From assembly GCA_020746995.1 (NCBI GenBank), contig JAGPXD010000004.1, positions 2,728,001 through 2,792,000 on the forward strand: a DNA stretch of 64,000 nucleotides, written 5' to 3'. Of the stretch, positions 10,846-24,064 are shown piece by piece. The notes below the pieces were generated by a model. It did not search any database. It had not been told where the DNA came from and saw only the letters and a program-made list of their open reading frames with translations. The translations under genes were made by a program, and so were the position numbers. This stretch comes from Plectosphaerella cucumerina (taxonomy: Eukaryota; Ascomycota; Sordariomycetes; Glomerellales; Plectosphaerellaceae). Numbering within the stretch: position 1 is the first letter of the stretch; the number at the start of each line of letters is the position of its first letter.

Positions 10846-11798
10846 ATGGCGCCCCGAGTCTTCATCATCCGTCACGGCGAGACGGAGTGGTCCCTCAACG
10901 GCCGCCACACCGGTTCCACCGATATCCCGCTGACTGCCAACGGCGAGAAGCGCATCAGGGCCACGGGCCGAGCTCTCGTCGGTAACGACAGGCTCATCGT
11001 CCCGCGCAAGCTGTGCCATATGTAAGTCCCCTTCCTGTTCCTCTCAGGCCCATGTTCTCGAAGAGAATAGGGGCTAGACCCCCGTGTGAACCCCCTAGCT
11101 AACCTTCAACAGCTACGTCTCCCCCCGCAAGCGCGCCCAGCGCACCTTTGAGCTCCTGAACCTTGGCCTCGAGGAGCCCCTGCCTTGGCAAGCCCATGGC
11201 GCCAGCGAGGAGGCTGGCGGCCATTCCTGCCGTGCCCGCGTCGAGGTCACCGAGGACATCCGCGAATGGGACTACGGCAACTATGAAGGCATCACGAGCC
11301 CTGAGATCAGGCGCCAGCGCAAGGAGCAGGGACTCGGCGAAGACTGGGATATCTGGCGGGATGGCTGCCCCGGTGGCGAGTGAGTGCAACTTCCGTTATA
11401 TGCTCCCTGTACGATACCCTCTGACTTTTGACCACAGGAGCCCTCAGCAGGTCAGCGAGCGTCTCGATCGTCTCATCCAGGATGTTCGCGACAAGTGGCA
11501 CTCGGCCGTCCTAGCCAAGGGCCCCGAGGCCGCGGCCAAGGAGAGCGGTGATGTCCTCATCGTCGCCCACGGCCACATTCTGCGTGCTCTGGCCCTGCGT
11601 TGGACGCGCAAGGAGCTGCATGAGGGTCCGGCCTTCCTGCTTGAGGCTGGCGGTGTTGGCACCCTCAGGTGAGTAGCGGTGTTGACGTTGTGATGAGGGT
11701 GGAAGCTAACCTTGGAATCCAGCTACGAACACAACAACATCGATGAGCCTGCCATCCTCCTGGGTGGCGGCTTCGTCGTCGACCTGGCAGACGCATGA
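10846..11798 (+). CDS. SHB17: SHB17-type sedoheptulose-1,7-bisphosphatase (histidine phosphatase family)
   Basis: Four exons, 10846-11021, 11113-11379, 11438-11668 and 11723-11798, encode 249 residues. All junctions are in frame, with GTAAGT, GTGAGT and GTGAGT donors. The N-terminal RHGET motif carries the phospho-accepting His (residue 10); the second catalytic His is in [11 protein letters not shown] (about residue 192). The block [10 protein letters not shown], then [16 protein letters not shown], and the end motif [15 protein letters not shown] match yeast Shb17. That enzyme dephosphorylates sedoheptulose-1,7-bisphosphate to drive carbon into the non-oxidative pentose phosphate route. A generic phosphoglycerate-mutase-like phosphatase is the alternative name. 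The methyltransferase gene converges on it with 133 bp between stop codons. Confidence 0.87.
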
Positions 11799-11931
11799 GA
11801 GCACTCAAAGACTAGATATCTTGGAAAAGACCAAGTAGAGATATAGAGTAACATGATGAATGCCTTCATATTATGAGCCAAGCTCACTCATGCTTTGACT
11901 CTTCATCTTTCGTGTCTCAGCTTCACTAGCT

Positions 11932-13367
11932 CTATGCCTTGACACCTCTAGCCAGGAAGATGCGCCTCTTCATGCTCTCTCCCGACTTCCCGTTATGAAA
12001 GACCACGCCATCACCCATCTCAGCCAAGGCAAAGTCCTTGCCCACGCCAGCATTCTCAAACATGGTCCGCACCTGCTCCTCCGAGAAACCATGGTGCATG
12101 ACCGTCGGCACCGCGTCGAGCGGCGTGTCATCACCGGCATCCGCGTGGCTGTGGCTGTGACCATGGTCATGTCCATGGCCAGCACCGCCGTGGCTATGGC
12201 TGTGGCTATGCCCATGACTATCTCCGTGCCCAGCCGGGGCGTGGGGCAGGAAGTCGAGGATGAAGAGCACGCCGCAGGGCTTGAGACGGGCCGCGAGCTG
12301 CTTGGCTGCGTAGCCCGGGTCGTCGAAGTGGTGGAAGCCCAGGCCCACGGCGGCAACGTCAAAGTTGAAGAACTCGGGGCCGGTGAAAGCCTCCGGGTTG
12401 GGGTCCTTGGGATCAGTCAAAATGCCGTGGTAGGCGTACATCTCGTCCTTGCTCAGACCCTAGACACCCATATTAGCGCTCTGCATGTATGTGTGCAAAC
12501 GTTTACGTGAGTGAAAACGAAGTGAGTGTGTGTGTGACAGGTAACACAGGGCGTGCTCGTGTGACTGTGGCCGACCTGCATAGGCAGAGACTAACCCCTC
12601 CCCTCCCCCGCCTCCTTTTCCCCGACGATTCCGGGGGTGCCTCGTGGGAATGATTCGCCCATCTCAAAAACGACAAATCACAACTCACCTGGTTCTCGGC
12701 GCGGGCGTTGTATGCGCCAGCCATGTTCTCCGAAAGGTCGATGCCGACACACTGCGTGGTGTACTGGGCCAGGGCCTGCGAAAAGTCAGCCATGTACATG
12801 AAGAGAGCAAACACCGGCCGTCGTCGGGGGTACACGGGTCAGCAGACCTGGCCCCCGCCGTGTGCGACTCGGGTCTGTCAGGGGCGGGCCGGAGGGGAAC
12901 GCGGCCGGGACAAACTGGCGAGCCGCGAGCACAGCGGCCGACGGGAGGGGGAAAGAAACGCACCCTCGAGACCAAACCTGTGCCACAGGCATAGTCGAGA
13001 AGCCTGATGGGGGCCTGCTCGTCCTTCTTGTCCTTGACGGCAGCAGCTCGGCCCTCAATCTCATCCTCATCATCACTATCGTCCTCGATCCAGTCGACGC
13101 TAATGAAGTAGCGACGCTTCTGGATCTCATCGATCAACTGCGTGACCGTCTTCTCGAACCTCGAGTCATAATCAGAGGCGAGCTTGCTGTCAAGGGCAGG
13201 CAAGTCAGCGTCTCGCACGGAACAAACGTATCGGCCAACGTCGTCTGGACGCTGCAGGAACCCGGTCTCAGATCCCCGAGGCCGAAGGGGGCGATGAGAC
13301 CAGCGGGGAGCACGGCAGGTGCCACGCACTTGAAGTAGGCTCTGTTGACGCCGGCCGTGTCAGTCAT
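11932..13367 (-). CDS. Class I SAM-dependent methyltransferase with His-rich insert
   Basis: Four exons, 13367-13330, 13186-12964, 12775-12689 and 12459-11932, encode 291 residues. The start MTDTAGVNRAYFNKLASDYD is typical of UbiE-like methyltransferases. Motif I is LLDYACGTG (residues 75-83) and motif II is VGIDLSENM. A conserved strand-helix segment reads FDVAAVGLGFHHFDD. After ILDFLPHAP comes an insert at residues 194-221 with 12 histidines in 28 residues, alternating with Gly, Ser and Asp. It is absent from the usual fold and interrupts the C-terminal half. An acidic DDSDDEDE stretch lies near residue 57. Substrate is unknown. The donor after exon 2 is GTGCGT, and intron 2 is comparatively long at 188 nt. 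Confidence 0.86.
12145..12228 (-). repeat. Histidine/glycine/serine repeat inside the methyltransferase
   Basis: The DNA is built of CAC/CAT codons alternating with Gly and Ser codons, giving imperfect HGHSHSH-type repeats. His-rich runs of this kind are known as metal-binding loops in zinc transporters and metallochaperones. In a methyltransferase the role is unknown, so metal binding is inference. Confidence 0.8.
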
Positions 13368-16300
13368 TGTGTAACGATGGCCGGGGGTCGGTGCCGCGTG
13401 GTGGCGGTGGTAGTAGTGTGTTTGCAGGATGGCGTTCAGCTGGAGAAGCCAAGGCGATAGGAACCAAGCGGCGAACGGTAGTAGTGCACAGGAAGAGAGG
13501 AGCAGACGGGCGTTGGGCATTCAGATTGCTGTCGGGCTGGTGAGATTGCGACGGGCAGCTGCCGTAGTAGTGCGTTGGTGGTGTCTTGTCTTTTCTTGTC
13601 TTGTCTTGACGGAATGATGATGAGGGGTACTTGTGGATCGTGCTGTTTTTGGTGCGGAGGCAAGTAGCTGAATGGTAGTGACGGTGGCGCTCCAAGACAC
13701 GGGACGGGGCGGCCTGTTGTAGCGGAGACTTTTCGGGCACAATCAATGTAGTCCCCGTCTCTCGACTCTCTCAACTATGGTCTCAGCACCAAAATGCGCC
13801 GCAATGTCTACGGAGCAGTCATCTTCGATACCTTCGGCGACCTTTGGCTCCAGGTGACCGACGTCCAGCTTACAAAAGTCACCGGCCGGCCGACCCGATC
13901 TTTGAAAGCCCCCGACACCCGAAGCTCCGTCACGCCGCTGTTGCTTCCCCCCGGTCCGGTCCCCGGACGGCGCCAAGACGCCGAACGTCGAGGCGCCCCC
14001 ATTTGCTGGCAACCTAGGGCGTCCGCCGCGGTGCCGGGGGTGGGAAGGGAACAGAAGGGGGGATGGGGCGTTCCCACGGACTCGTCCAGCGAGCAGGCGT
14101 TGCCTTGTCCACCCCCTCTCTCCCCAATATTTCATCACTCAAAGTAGGTCGGGCCCAGGCGCAATCTGGCGGGGACAACTCATCACGTGGCCGCCAAATG
14201 ATGTGTCGCTGATCCCTGGCACGCTCCGTTCCGTCGTCGCCCAGATCCCTGCAAGCCCCGACCTCCCTGATATTGTGCAAGCGAGCCTGTGTAACCGGGG
14301 TTGACGAAGAAGAAGGGTGTGGGCAGAGGAGAGGAGGGAGGCGAGGGAGCGTCGGCAGCGGAGCATACCGCCGCTTGGCCACCTGCCGGGCGAGGACGAG
14401 CGAACCAAACGGCCCGTCCTCGTCCACCTCGCACTGGGCGGCATGACAGTGACAGGGCAGGGCAGGGCAGGCAAGCCGCAGACCACAGACCGGCCCCCAG
14501 GGGGAAGGGGGGAGGGCACGGATGGATGGATGGCTGCGTTCATTGATTGTGATGGGCACCAAGACCCGATGGTGATGGGCCGCGGCCCCGACCCCGACTG
14601 CCACGTCGTCGTCGACAAGTCTTCTGCTCCGCAAGGAAGGGTAGGGTACCCAACTCGACATGCGCAGCACTAGCAGATGTGACATGGGACGGGGGGGGCA
14701 CGCGGCTGCATCCGCGGGGGGCCGCTGCGGGAACACGGGCGGAGACGACACCAGTCCGGTCAAACCTGGACCAGACGGGACGGCATGCAGAGGGACGGAT
14801 AGAGGAGGGAATGGGCCACGCAGTGAACAGAGCAGACCAAGAAAGGCGTCCGCGAGGCCACCATCGTATCGACGGCGCCATGGGCTCCTCTCCCTCTGCC
14901 GTCCGTCGACGGATGAGCCCGCCGACCTGGCCTTAACGAGCGTTGGACGTGCGTTGAGCAAGTACAAACGAACAGGTACTTGTAGGCGGAAAACGGGGGG
15001 TGGCTTGATTCCATGGTGATGCCGAGCGAGAAGAGCCCCGGAGTGAGTCGACTCGCCGGGATCCTCCTCATGTACCCGTCTGCAGGAAAGCGGCGTTGGT
15101 CGGCGCTGCGCGCATAAGCAGGGCAGGAAACACGCGCGATACTCACCCACACTGCAAACAAACAGGCAGGCTGGGACCCGCATGCTGTAAAAGCGCGCGG
15201 CTGCCCCGTCTTCTCCTCCGAGTCCCCCAAGACAGGACCCGGCGCCCGGGGTGGACTGAGAAGGGGGTTGGGTTGGTCTTGGTCCGGTTTGGCCGCTGTT
15301 GGTGCAAGAGAAAAGCAACGACGACAACGCGCGCACGCACGCACGCATCCAAAGTGCATTACGCACGTACGAGCACACACACTTTTTCCCTCGCACCCAG
15401 ACGCGATGGATCGGCGGCCGGGAGGGAGGTGCTATATCCTGCTGCATCGGCCTGCAGCGTGTGACTGCACGGCCATGCGGGCGGTGAGAGCACAGTCCCG
15501 TCCGGCATCGTGGCACGACATGCTGCGAGGGCTCGGCGTGGGCGGGCTTCGACATGCGAGGTGCCGTCAGAAGCCTGTGCCGTGTGTGTACTCGGCATGG
15601 CCGTCGTCCCGTGGTCCATTCGACAATCGCATGAAATCCGTCAGGACTGTGCGTCTGCTGAACGAAGCACGCGGGTATCGACTTGTCCGTGAGTGCTGGA
15701 TTTTGCTCACATCTCGCAGGCAGCTGGCAACTCCCCGCCCCCCTGGTCAGAGGCTCAGTGCATGCCGCCACGCCCCCCCTGGCGCCCCCTGGCCATGCGG
15801 CCGGCCGGGATACTCGTCCTCGATGGCGGGTGATTCGTGAATGATGACAGGATGCTGCTGCTGCCGGGGAGCCTACGGCGGGCGACCGGGTAGCTCGTGG
15901 GGCATGGCGCCGCCCTGGCCCTGGCCCGGTGCGGCGATGGGTGCTGAGATGCGGTCCCTGTTGAGCGGTAAGCACGGTCCCGGCCGGGGTATATCTCCTC
16001 AGAGAGGGTGTAGCAACCAACGAGACGGTCGGCCCAGGCAATCCAGGGCAGGGGGGCCTGCCGCAGGACCGGGACGCTGCTCTCTTTGCGGACGTTTGGG
16101 CGATGCCGCTGGGTGGATCGACTGATGGGCTGTCCTGTCGTCGCCTCTCGCCAAGACCGGGTTCTTGTTGGCGCGACTGCTCCCTGCTTCTGGCGAGCGA
16201 CGCCATTTGTTATCGGTGATCCGATGGATGTTCCTCGTGTCTGGTGCGCGCCCGCCTGCATGACAGACGAGGAACGGTCCGGCTGAAGACCACGGGCCTG

Positions 16301-19300
16301 GGGGTGGGGACAGGAACGGTGATCGCGTACGAGGGCGAGTGATGAGGGCAGAGGACGGGAGTGCGAGGGTGCGAAGGGGGCCGAGGGGATGATCGAGCCG
16401 CACGCTGGGAGGCTTCCAAGAGTCCTTTTGGGCCACGCAGCTGCACCTGCATCAGCTTCGCCCATAGCTTCCCACGTTTCCACTGATCTTCGTCAATATT
16501 GCCTCCGTTTGCCGGGGCTGCACGTTCGCTCGACCTGCGCCATGTTCTGGTCTACTCTACTCACCTGCAGTCGCCTGGCTCCTTGGTCCTTCGTTGGGCA
16601 TACTTCATCTCCCATGCCGCCAAAGTCATGTGTTACCCGGCTGCCTGCGTCTGCGGCTGGGCCAGCGTCTGCGTATGCGTCTGGCTGAAGCACCAACAGC
16701 CAACGGCGCATCCTGCAGCAGCACCCCAGGCTGCATGGGCGGGCGTCCCCAGCATCCCATCTAGTCAGCAGGACAGGCAATGTGAAGTCCTCAACGCCAG
16801 TGAGTCGAGGAATGCCGCACGGAGGACGGTTGTTCTCTGATGCGGCGTTTGTCAGGCGTTTACGCGATGTGCGTTGGCAGCACATAACAGTGCTTGTTGG
16901 TGGTGGTAAGACACGGCGGCAATGTGACCCATTGTGGCTCACACATGGCTGCGGTATAGCCGAAAGCCGCGCAGTTGACCAACATCTGATTGCTCTCACC
17001 GCTGCTTTGCTCGTCTGCCCGTACACGTCGCCTGCTCTCCCTGGTGCACAATTGCGCATAATCGGCATGCAACCATCGCGGGACCATTCCTCGGCGGGAT
17101 GTGGCCAGTGTGTAATTTTCGGCCAAGTAGGCCGTTTTCATCGCCGTCTGAGCGTTGATCCTGCCGGGGGGTTCAGCGAAAGGGACTTTGGAAGAGACAC
17201 GCTGCTCATTATGCGGGCCGCTCCCACATTGACATTGCCCAGGGCAAATGGCACGAGAGAAAAGGAAAACCTGTGCCAGAGGGTGGGTAGACATGGTATC
17301 TCGCGTGCCTCGCGTCTTGCTGGGGATGGCGGCGGCATCGTCGTCGTCGCCGTCGGCCGGACACTTCAAGCGTGCACTGCACCTCAGTATCTGTCAACGA
17401 CTCGCCGCAGCAGATTCTCCATGTGAACCATCGTTTCCAGAGAAGAAGCTTTGGCCGGAGATCCGACATTCAAACTCTGCAGCGTGTCACACAGAGGTGA
17501 TCGCTTAGCCCGGAGGATGTCCTTCTCGACAGGGCATGGCTGGCGGGGCAAAACAGCATCCCTTTTTGGAGGCTCTGAGCTGTGAGCAGTCGCTTTCGGC
17601 CAAAAATTGTCCTTGCCAAGGTGAGTAGCGACGCCTCGCGATGCGGAATGTTTGCGCCTGTTACGCCATTCGCCCTTCGTAGCGAAACTGCGACGGCGTC
17701 CTGTCCACACTCCGCCCTGGAGCTGTTGGTTCAGCTCTCATATCCCCTGTGGTGAAGAGGGTGCCGATCTTCGCAGCCAATCTCCCCGACAAACAGTGCT
17801 GACGCACACAGCTTGAATCTCGGCGACTCTGCATTCTCCCTGACATCCCCAACTGCAGGAGACATTGCATTCCAGGACGCTAGGTTGGGTCTCAGAATCC
17901 CCGCGAAGCCGAGGCGAGACATTGGAGGAGTCGTCCGCGAGCGTGGCTCAGGTCTAGGAACGGACTGCAGAGCTTCCAAGCCATGAACTGAGACCAGCAA
18001 CACACAGCTGGTCGGGCTGAGGGGAAGGTCTCGCAGATCAGTCGACGAAACCGTCGGAAGCAGCCAGGACCAGGCTTGAGAAGTTAGCCCCCCTTGCGGC
18101 CTCCACCCTGGCGAAAAGCCAACGTGGAGGCCAGAGCACGAGTCCGGCTCAGGAACCGCAAGGTTCTTGCAGCATCGGAAGAACAGATGAATTGATCGAA
18201 CGGCTCGTTGCTTTTGATCCAAGTCTCGCGCCTCGAGCGGGACGGCATGACATGCGGCCCGAGGGCCTTCTGGGCTGAACTTGAACCCCCTCTCCTGAAC
18301 GACGGGTCAATAGAAGGAACATTAAAATTGGGGAACCCACGGGAACGACGGGAAATGACGGCAACGTGCAGCGACATTGCATCACGTGACAAGATGGGCC
18401 ACATTTCCGTCTCAGTCCAGAGCCATCTCCGTGCCGATTCCCAGGAACCCTGGGACAGTCATGGCCGGTGTCTTAGGCTGCGGGCTAAGTGGTGGTCACG
18501 AGACGTGGCTCTTTGCTTTCGTCAACTTCCTGCGTGTCAACATGAGATCCCTATGGCATGGTGACTCGCACACCCCAAGCTTCCGATGGGACCAGGACAC
18601 CAACATGCAACAAGTTATTCGTAATGGTCGGGAACGTTGAGGCGGTGTGGTGTGAGATGTGGCTCGGCCTAGCTCTGAGCTGGGCGGCGACTGGCTCGAC
18701 GCTTGTCCAATGTTGCACCGGAGAAGGGGCCGTCCATTTCAGGGGCTCTCCCTGGCGCGGCCATAGTGATGGTGTTTTTGCGGCCTCGGAAGCGTGCTTG
18801 TCTCGGAGCCAACATCTGCTGTGTTTTGGGGGCTTAACACAAAGTTATGATGTCTTGGTGGTCGTCGGACGTCTCAATCACACCCGATGATTTTCGAGGC
18901 CGGCGGGAAATGAAGGTATGGTGCGCCAAACCATAGTCAAGGCCCGTCATGTTCTTGATAAACTTTCGTTGTCGAATGCATCGATCGCAAAGATTCGGTG
19001 CGTCTCTTGCATGTAGACGGCAGCGTCGTCGTCCTACGAAATTCCTGGAGACTGTGAGGCCATGGGTGTCTCCGAGACATGCTGGCCTCTGAACGGGAAA
19101 GAGGTGGAAATAAGCGCTGGGCTTTGTGTTGCTCCTGGGTGCTTCGGGGTGATGTTCCGCTTCGTGTAGGATCGGGCTGCCATTTCCATTATCGATGCCC
19201 GACAAGCATGGGCTGGGCAGGGTTGGCAAACAATAGCTGCGAAGGGCGAAGTAGACGAAAGAGTTGCAGCATGACTGGCTGAGCGAGTTTGGTGGGCAAA

Positions 19301-21000
19301 GACCATCGTTGGTGCAGTTGCAGCGTCCACAGTCCGCGAGGGAGAGATGTGCCGGCCCGATATCTTGCCATGTAGAGATGAGAAGAACCGAGGGGTTCGC
19401 CGCCAACGGGCGTGCATCCCCCGTAAGCAGGTACCAGTACAAGGCGATGAGATCCGGAACGGTCAGCGGCGGGAGGAGCCATTGGGAGCGGGCGGGAGGC
19501 GTCTAGGGTCGGCCCAGGGACATGCATGCATGAGGGCCCCTGTCCCTGCCACAACCCCTGGTCCGGGGCTTCGTGCACCCCCGGCAAGGTGTGGCAGCCA
19601 TGGCCGGTTGCACTGTGCGTGCTCGTCGGCGCCATGGAGCCAGCCCACTTCAGCGTTGACGCAGGGTGGCAGAGACGAATGTTGTTGAAAGACAGTGAGG
19701 TCTGCGCGATTTGCAGGCCAGAAAACCCTCTATGGTAGACTTGTTTCACCCAGTAAAGGGGGTCATGTGGCAGGACCGTGGCGGCGACGGCGGTGGTGGT
19801 GCCGTAAGTAAGCGGCACGCAAGGAGGTGCTGTGAGCAGCCACCAAAAAACTCTTGTGGAACAGAAGGCCATGCGCTCAGGTGGTGTGCAGCGTGGAACA
19901 TCTGTGAGCGAGAGCCCGCCAGTGAGGTGCCACTGAGGTAAGAAAGCTGACCAGGGTGGGAGCGGGAGGGACCTAGACATTTTAGCCGGGCAAACATCGG
20001 TGGGCTACCCGCCTGGACGGACCGCTAGGGACGGGAAAAAGGAACGTTCCAACCAGGGATTGGATGGAGAGTCCAAGGACTAGGAAGTAGGAGGCCCCAT
20101 CGGTCACCATTCCATCACTGACGTGTTGCCGGCGCCGCGCCGCGCCGAGTGATCTTGGATGTGCGCGCGCAAGGACCACCAAAGACGGCGACGTCGAAGG
20201 ACACCGCCGCAACGATACCACATCTCGCCTGAGCCAAGACTTGAGAATGAGCGAGCCGAAGTTGTCATGTGAATATGCGTGCGAGTCAGGTGAGAGTATC
20301 GCAACCGAACCCGGACAGGACCAAGATGTGTATGGCGACCTCACAAGGTACGGTCCCGATGCCGGCCGAGGGAGGACATGCGGTGTGAAGATGTGAAGGT
20401 GGCGTAATGTAGGCAGCCCCGGACGTCGTGTCCCAAGTAGACGAGGGACAGACGTCGTCACGGTGCGGCAGTGATAGCGTAGGTGCTGGAGGCACGGGAG
20501 TTCCCTCGTCGATGTGCGCGACGCCAAAAGGGGCAGGCTGGTCCGGGCCGCAGAAGAGATGAGAGTGACGCGAGCCCTACCACGGGAAGATGCAGCTGGC
20601 GGGAGCATCAGTGGCAAGCTCAATTGAAGGAGGGTGACAGCGCCGAGGCGAGGTAGCAGTGGGCGACTGAGGGAGGGGAGGGCCCTTCGCTCCTATAGAG
20701 GCCGGCAAATATACCGCCCCTGCGAATGCGCAGTCGGTGAGGGGTTGGAGTCATCGTGGACGTGTCGCCGGCATGGTGTTGTCGGAAATGGGTCACCCTC
20801 ATCGTTCGGGGTCAGTCGAAATCGAGTGGTGCAGAGGACGTGGATGGACTGTTTGTGAGCTTTGTTTGTCGGTGGCAACCAAATAAAGCTAGGCATCCGA
20901 TCGAAGCCTATAACTGTGACTGGGGAAGTGGGAAGAGCTCCCTGCTTCATGCCTTGCTGTCCGTCGCTGTCACCCACCACCCAGTGCGGCCGAGGTAGGT
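13368..21000. other. Gene desert, left part
   Basis: I find no gene in this stretch. Many long open frames exist on both strands, including a 730-codon minus frame at 14014-16206. They reflect high GC, overlap each other, and lack domains, normal composition and matching splice sites. Simple repeats seen are GATG units at 14519-14533 and GCAC units at 15333-15346. No terminal inverted repeats, reverse transcriptase or transposase motifs and no AT-rich RIP-like islands were noticed, so there is no sign of a decayed transposon. The first few hundred bases should carry the methyltransferase promoter. Confidence 0.5.
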
Positions 21001-24000
21001 GAGTTCCTGCCCGGTCTGCAGTGCGCACCTTCCGTCACCTGCAGGCGGGACGGGAAACACCTGCCCTCTTGCTCGTGGGGCAAACGCGGGCGCGATGTGA
21101 TGTGCGGGAAGGAACGACCCCGCCATGCCCGCCATCTGTGACATGGTGCCATCTCACGACTGCGACTGCCATACGGTACGGGCACATCAGGTAGGACTTG
21201 GTACTGGATGCCCACCGTGGCGATACCAGACTTGGCCGTTTCGAGGAGTGGAACGGGAGAAAATTTCACCTGCCCACATTCAAGCAGACACGCACCCTCC
21301 ATCCATCGAGATTTTTTCAAGCCCCGAGCGTGCCCCCTCGGATGGAGGAAATGGAACGCGCCTTTTACAACGGCGTCGCCATCCTGATCACGGTTCACCG
21401 TTGGCATACCCACCACCCCTCCTGCTGGCGTTAGAACTCGAGACACCATGCCCGTCATCCTATTCGCCGCTTCCAAGGCAGCCCATCCCTGTAGTGGCAG
21501 CACTCGGACAGTACGCAGTCGGCCAATCATGGTCACCAGCATCGCATTTCCAGGACCCGACTCGAAGGAACCTTTCTGCTGGGAATGCTGCCGCCACGGG
21601 CTTGCCCGAACCTGGGTTCTCTTGTCATATGATTGATTGGAGCGAGGACCGCGCGGGGGGGCCATTTGGATCATTGGGGCCGACTGCTTCCGGGAAACGC
21701 TCCGAAGGCATGACATTTGCGATGCCGACCCCATCAACCCCTCCATCAGCCCCTCCATCCATCGCCCACGCGTCCGATTCCCGCCATGACAAGGCCCTCA
21801 GGTTCGAGTCATCGCCCGGCCTCGACAGCTCGCGTACCTGATCGCCTTCGTCAATTCGGCCCCGAAAACACCAGGGGCGAGGCGAACAAGCGGAGGCGGA
21901 CCCTGGACCAACTGAACAACACCTCTGTTTCCCTCGCACGCATTGGTGGTCTTGCCTGGTCACAGCTGGGCAGCACCCCCGGGTGGTCGACGACCCATCA
22001 CGCTAGCAGCGGTCCATGGCGGACAGAATATGGCGGTCAACGCCCACCCTGGCCTGCCTGGCTTGCCTGGTCCATCTCGAAAACGATGGGTGCGGCCTTC
22101 TTTTAGCACGCGCTCTGGCTGGTAAGCTTGGTCATTGGCCGACGACGAGGAACTGATGGAACCAGCTGCTGGACTGGCGTTGAAAGCTCAGCTGAGATCA
22201 CCACCCTTCACAGAGCCCGGCGCGCGAATCACAGTGGCTGAAGGCGCATTGCTCTCACACCTGCTCCTCTCGGCTCTCTTGATCGACCTCTGATCACGAG
22301 CAGGCCCCGCCCGACAGATCACCGCCGCCCCTCCCAAAACACATGGCTCGTCGGCCCTGAAATGTCCTTTGCCAGTGGGGCAGCCTGGGCCTGGATACGA
22401 ACAAGAACATGCGCTCGCTGCTCTGAGCGGAAAGCCTGTTCATCAGCTGAGCCCCAACCTGGAACCGCGGGGCGGCGGATGGACCTGGAGCGAGGCCAGC
22501 TGGGCACGCCAGCTGCCGATGACAGCCAGGCAACCTGGCTGGGGTGCGTGGGCCACAAAGAGGCGACCCGTTCCTGGCCACGCTGGGGGTCTCTTGGGGA
22601 TTTCGTTGCCATCATCTGAAAGTCTGCAGTAGTTCCCGAGGCCGTTCCGAGCTCCTCTTGGCCGGGAACCTACCGGTACCATGCGGCTCTCTCTCCTCGG
22701 GTCCCGTAACCACGATTCTAGATCGATCTCTGCCCCCCGGATCAAGATCCCGGTGGGCCTGGTTTCCAGCCTCTCTCTGGATGATACAGAGCCAGCTGCC
22801 GGACCGCGAGGACCAACGCATCTGTCGTTTTCTTTTCTCTGCGACCTTCCTCGCGCGCTGCCGTGTGCCGGCATGAGGAGCAGCGCGCCAGGCGTTTGTC
22901 CTGCGATTAGCCAGTCTCATTCGGAATCCTGCATTTCGCAGACGACCGGCCTCATCCTGGCGCCGGCTAACACGGCGTTGTCGACACGACCCCAGCGCCC
23001 ACCCCGGAAAGCCTTGAACAGGCCGTCGCCAGACGCACACAAGCCCTCGACCGACAAAAGCCGGCCCGCCTACTCTATCGCTGGCTATCTGGCAGCCGCC
23101 GTGGCGAGCCAGCGCGGTGCGTGACCGAGTTTGCCAGGGAGGAGGAAATCTCTCGACGGGGTGTGACACTCGACTGGTGACACCAGCGCGGCGGCGAGGC
23201 GGCCCACCGGAGAGATCCATGTCATCCACACACATTGCTCCCTTGGCCTGCGGCCATTCCTGCGGCCACATGCCCCCCGGAGCCGTCCGTCTGGTGAGGG
23301 AGTGGATTCCGTATGACGAAAGTGACAGATGCAGTCCGCCCACGTTTACTCTCAACTTACTTTAGGGCGGTTCCACAGTTTGCCTGTCAAAACGTTTGAC
23401 GGGATGAGTCGGTATCACAAAGCGACGCAACGCATGCCTCGACTCGGACATTCAAGCAGCCACAACTTGGAGACTCGTACGAGGTGCCGAGCCGCCACGA
23501 TCACTCGCCCGGGTCTGAAATATGATAAGCTGACAGTCATCTCCTGCGTTGCGGCCGACCTCCCCCAGCACGCAGCTCGGCTGTTTCTCCGTTTGCGGCT
23601 GTTTTCTGACATGACCGCCGTGTCCCCCAGACTCATCGAGAACACGGCCGCAGAGGGGGGGCGCAGGAGGCTGCAGTGCAACCACGGCATCTGCGCGGAT
23701 GCGACGGGAGCCGACAGTGTCGGGCAACCAGGCCAGGTAGTCGACCACGAGCACGACAGCGACCTTGGTTGGACCGGGCGCCAACAAACAAACAGCAAGG
23801 CACTTTATCGGGGCATGTGTGAGCAAACAAAGCGTCCCGGCGCCCATGGATGGACCTGGTCGCTAAGGCAGCGTCGATCAGTCGGGCACCGGACTCGACC
23901 TCGAGTACCCGTCACAATCGTCATGACCATCCATCTCATCTCTCTTGAAAACGGGAACGAACAGATGAGGCGCCGGTTGCCGCGCCCTATCCCCAAAGCG

Positions 24001-24020
24001 CCCAACCGGGCAGGCACGCG

Positions 24021-24064
24021 GGCAGGCAGGCACCCTGCCTGCCAGCCAGCCAGCCAGCCAGCCA
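24021..24064. repeat. Hairpin plus GCCA tandem repeat
   Basis: GGCAGGCAGG at 24021-24030 is the exact reverse complement of CCTGCCTGCC at 24034-24043, leaving a 3-nt loop. The right arm runs into GCCA units up to 24064. It could be a replication-slippage product or an RNA hairpin; no T-run follows. Confidence 0.75.

Noticed and set aside
14014..16206. A 730-codon open frame on the minus strand in the gene desert
   Set aside because: It is rich in Arg, Pro, Ser and Cys, overlaps long frames in other phases, and has no domain, repeat or plausible start context. GC-rich DNA with few stop codons explains it.
19189..19980. A 263-codon minus-strand frame
   Set aside because: No domain, irregular composition, and overlapping open frames on the other strand of similar length.
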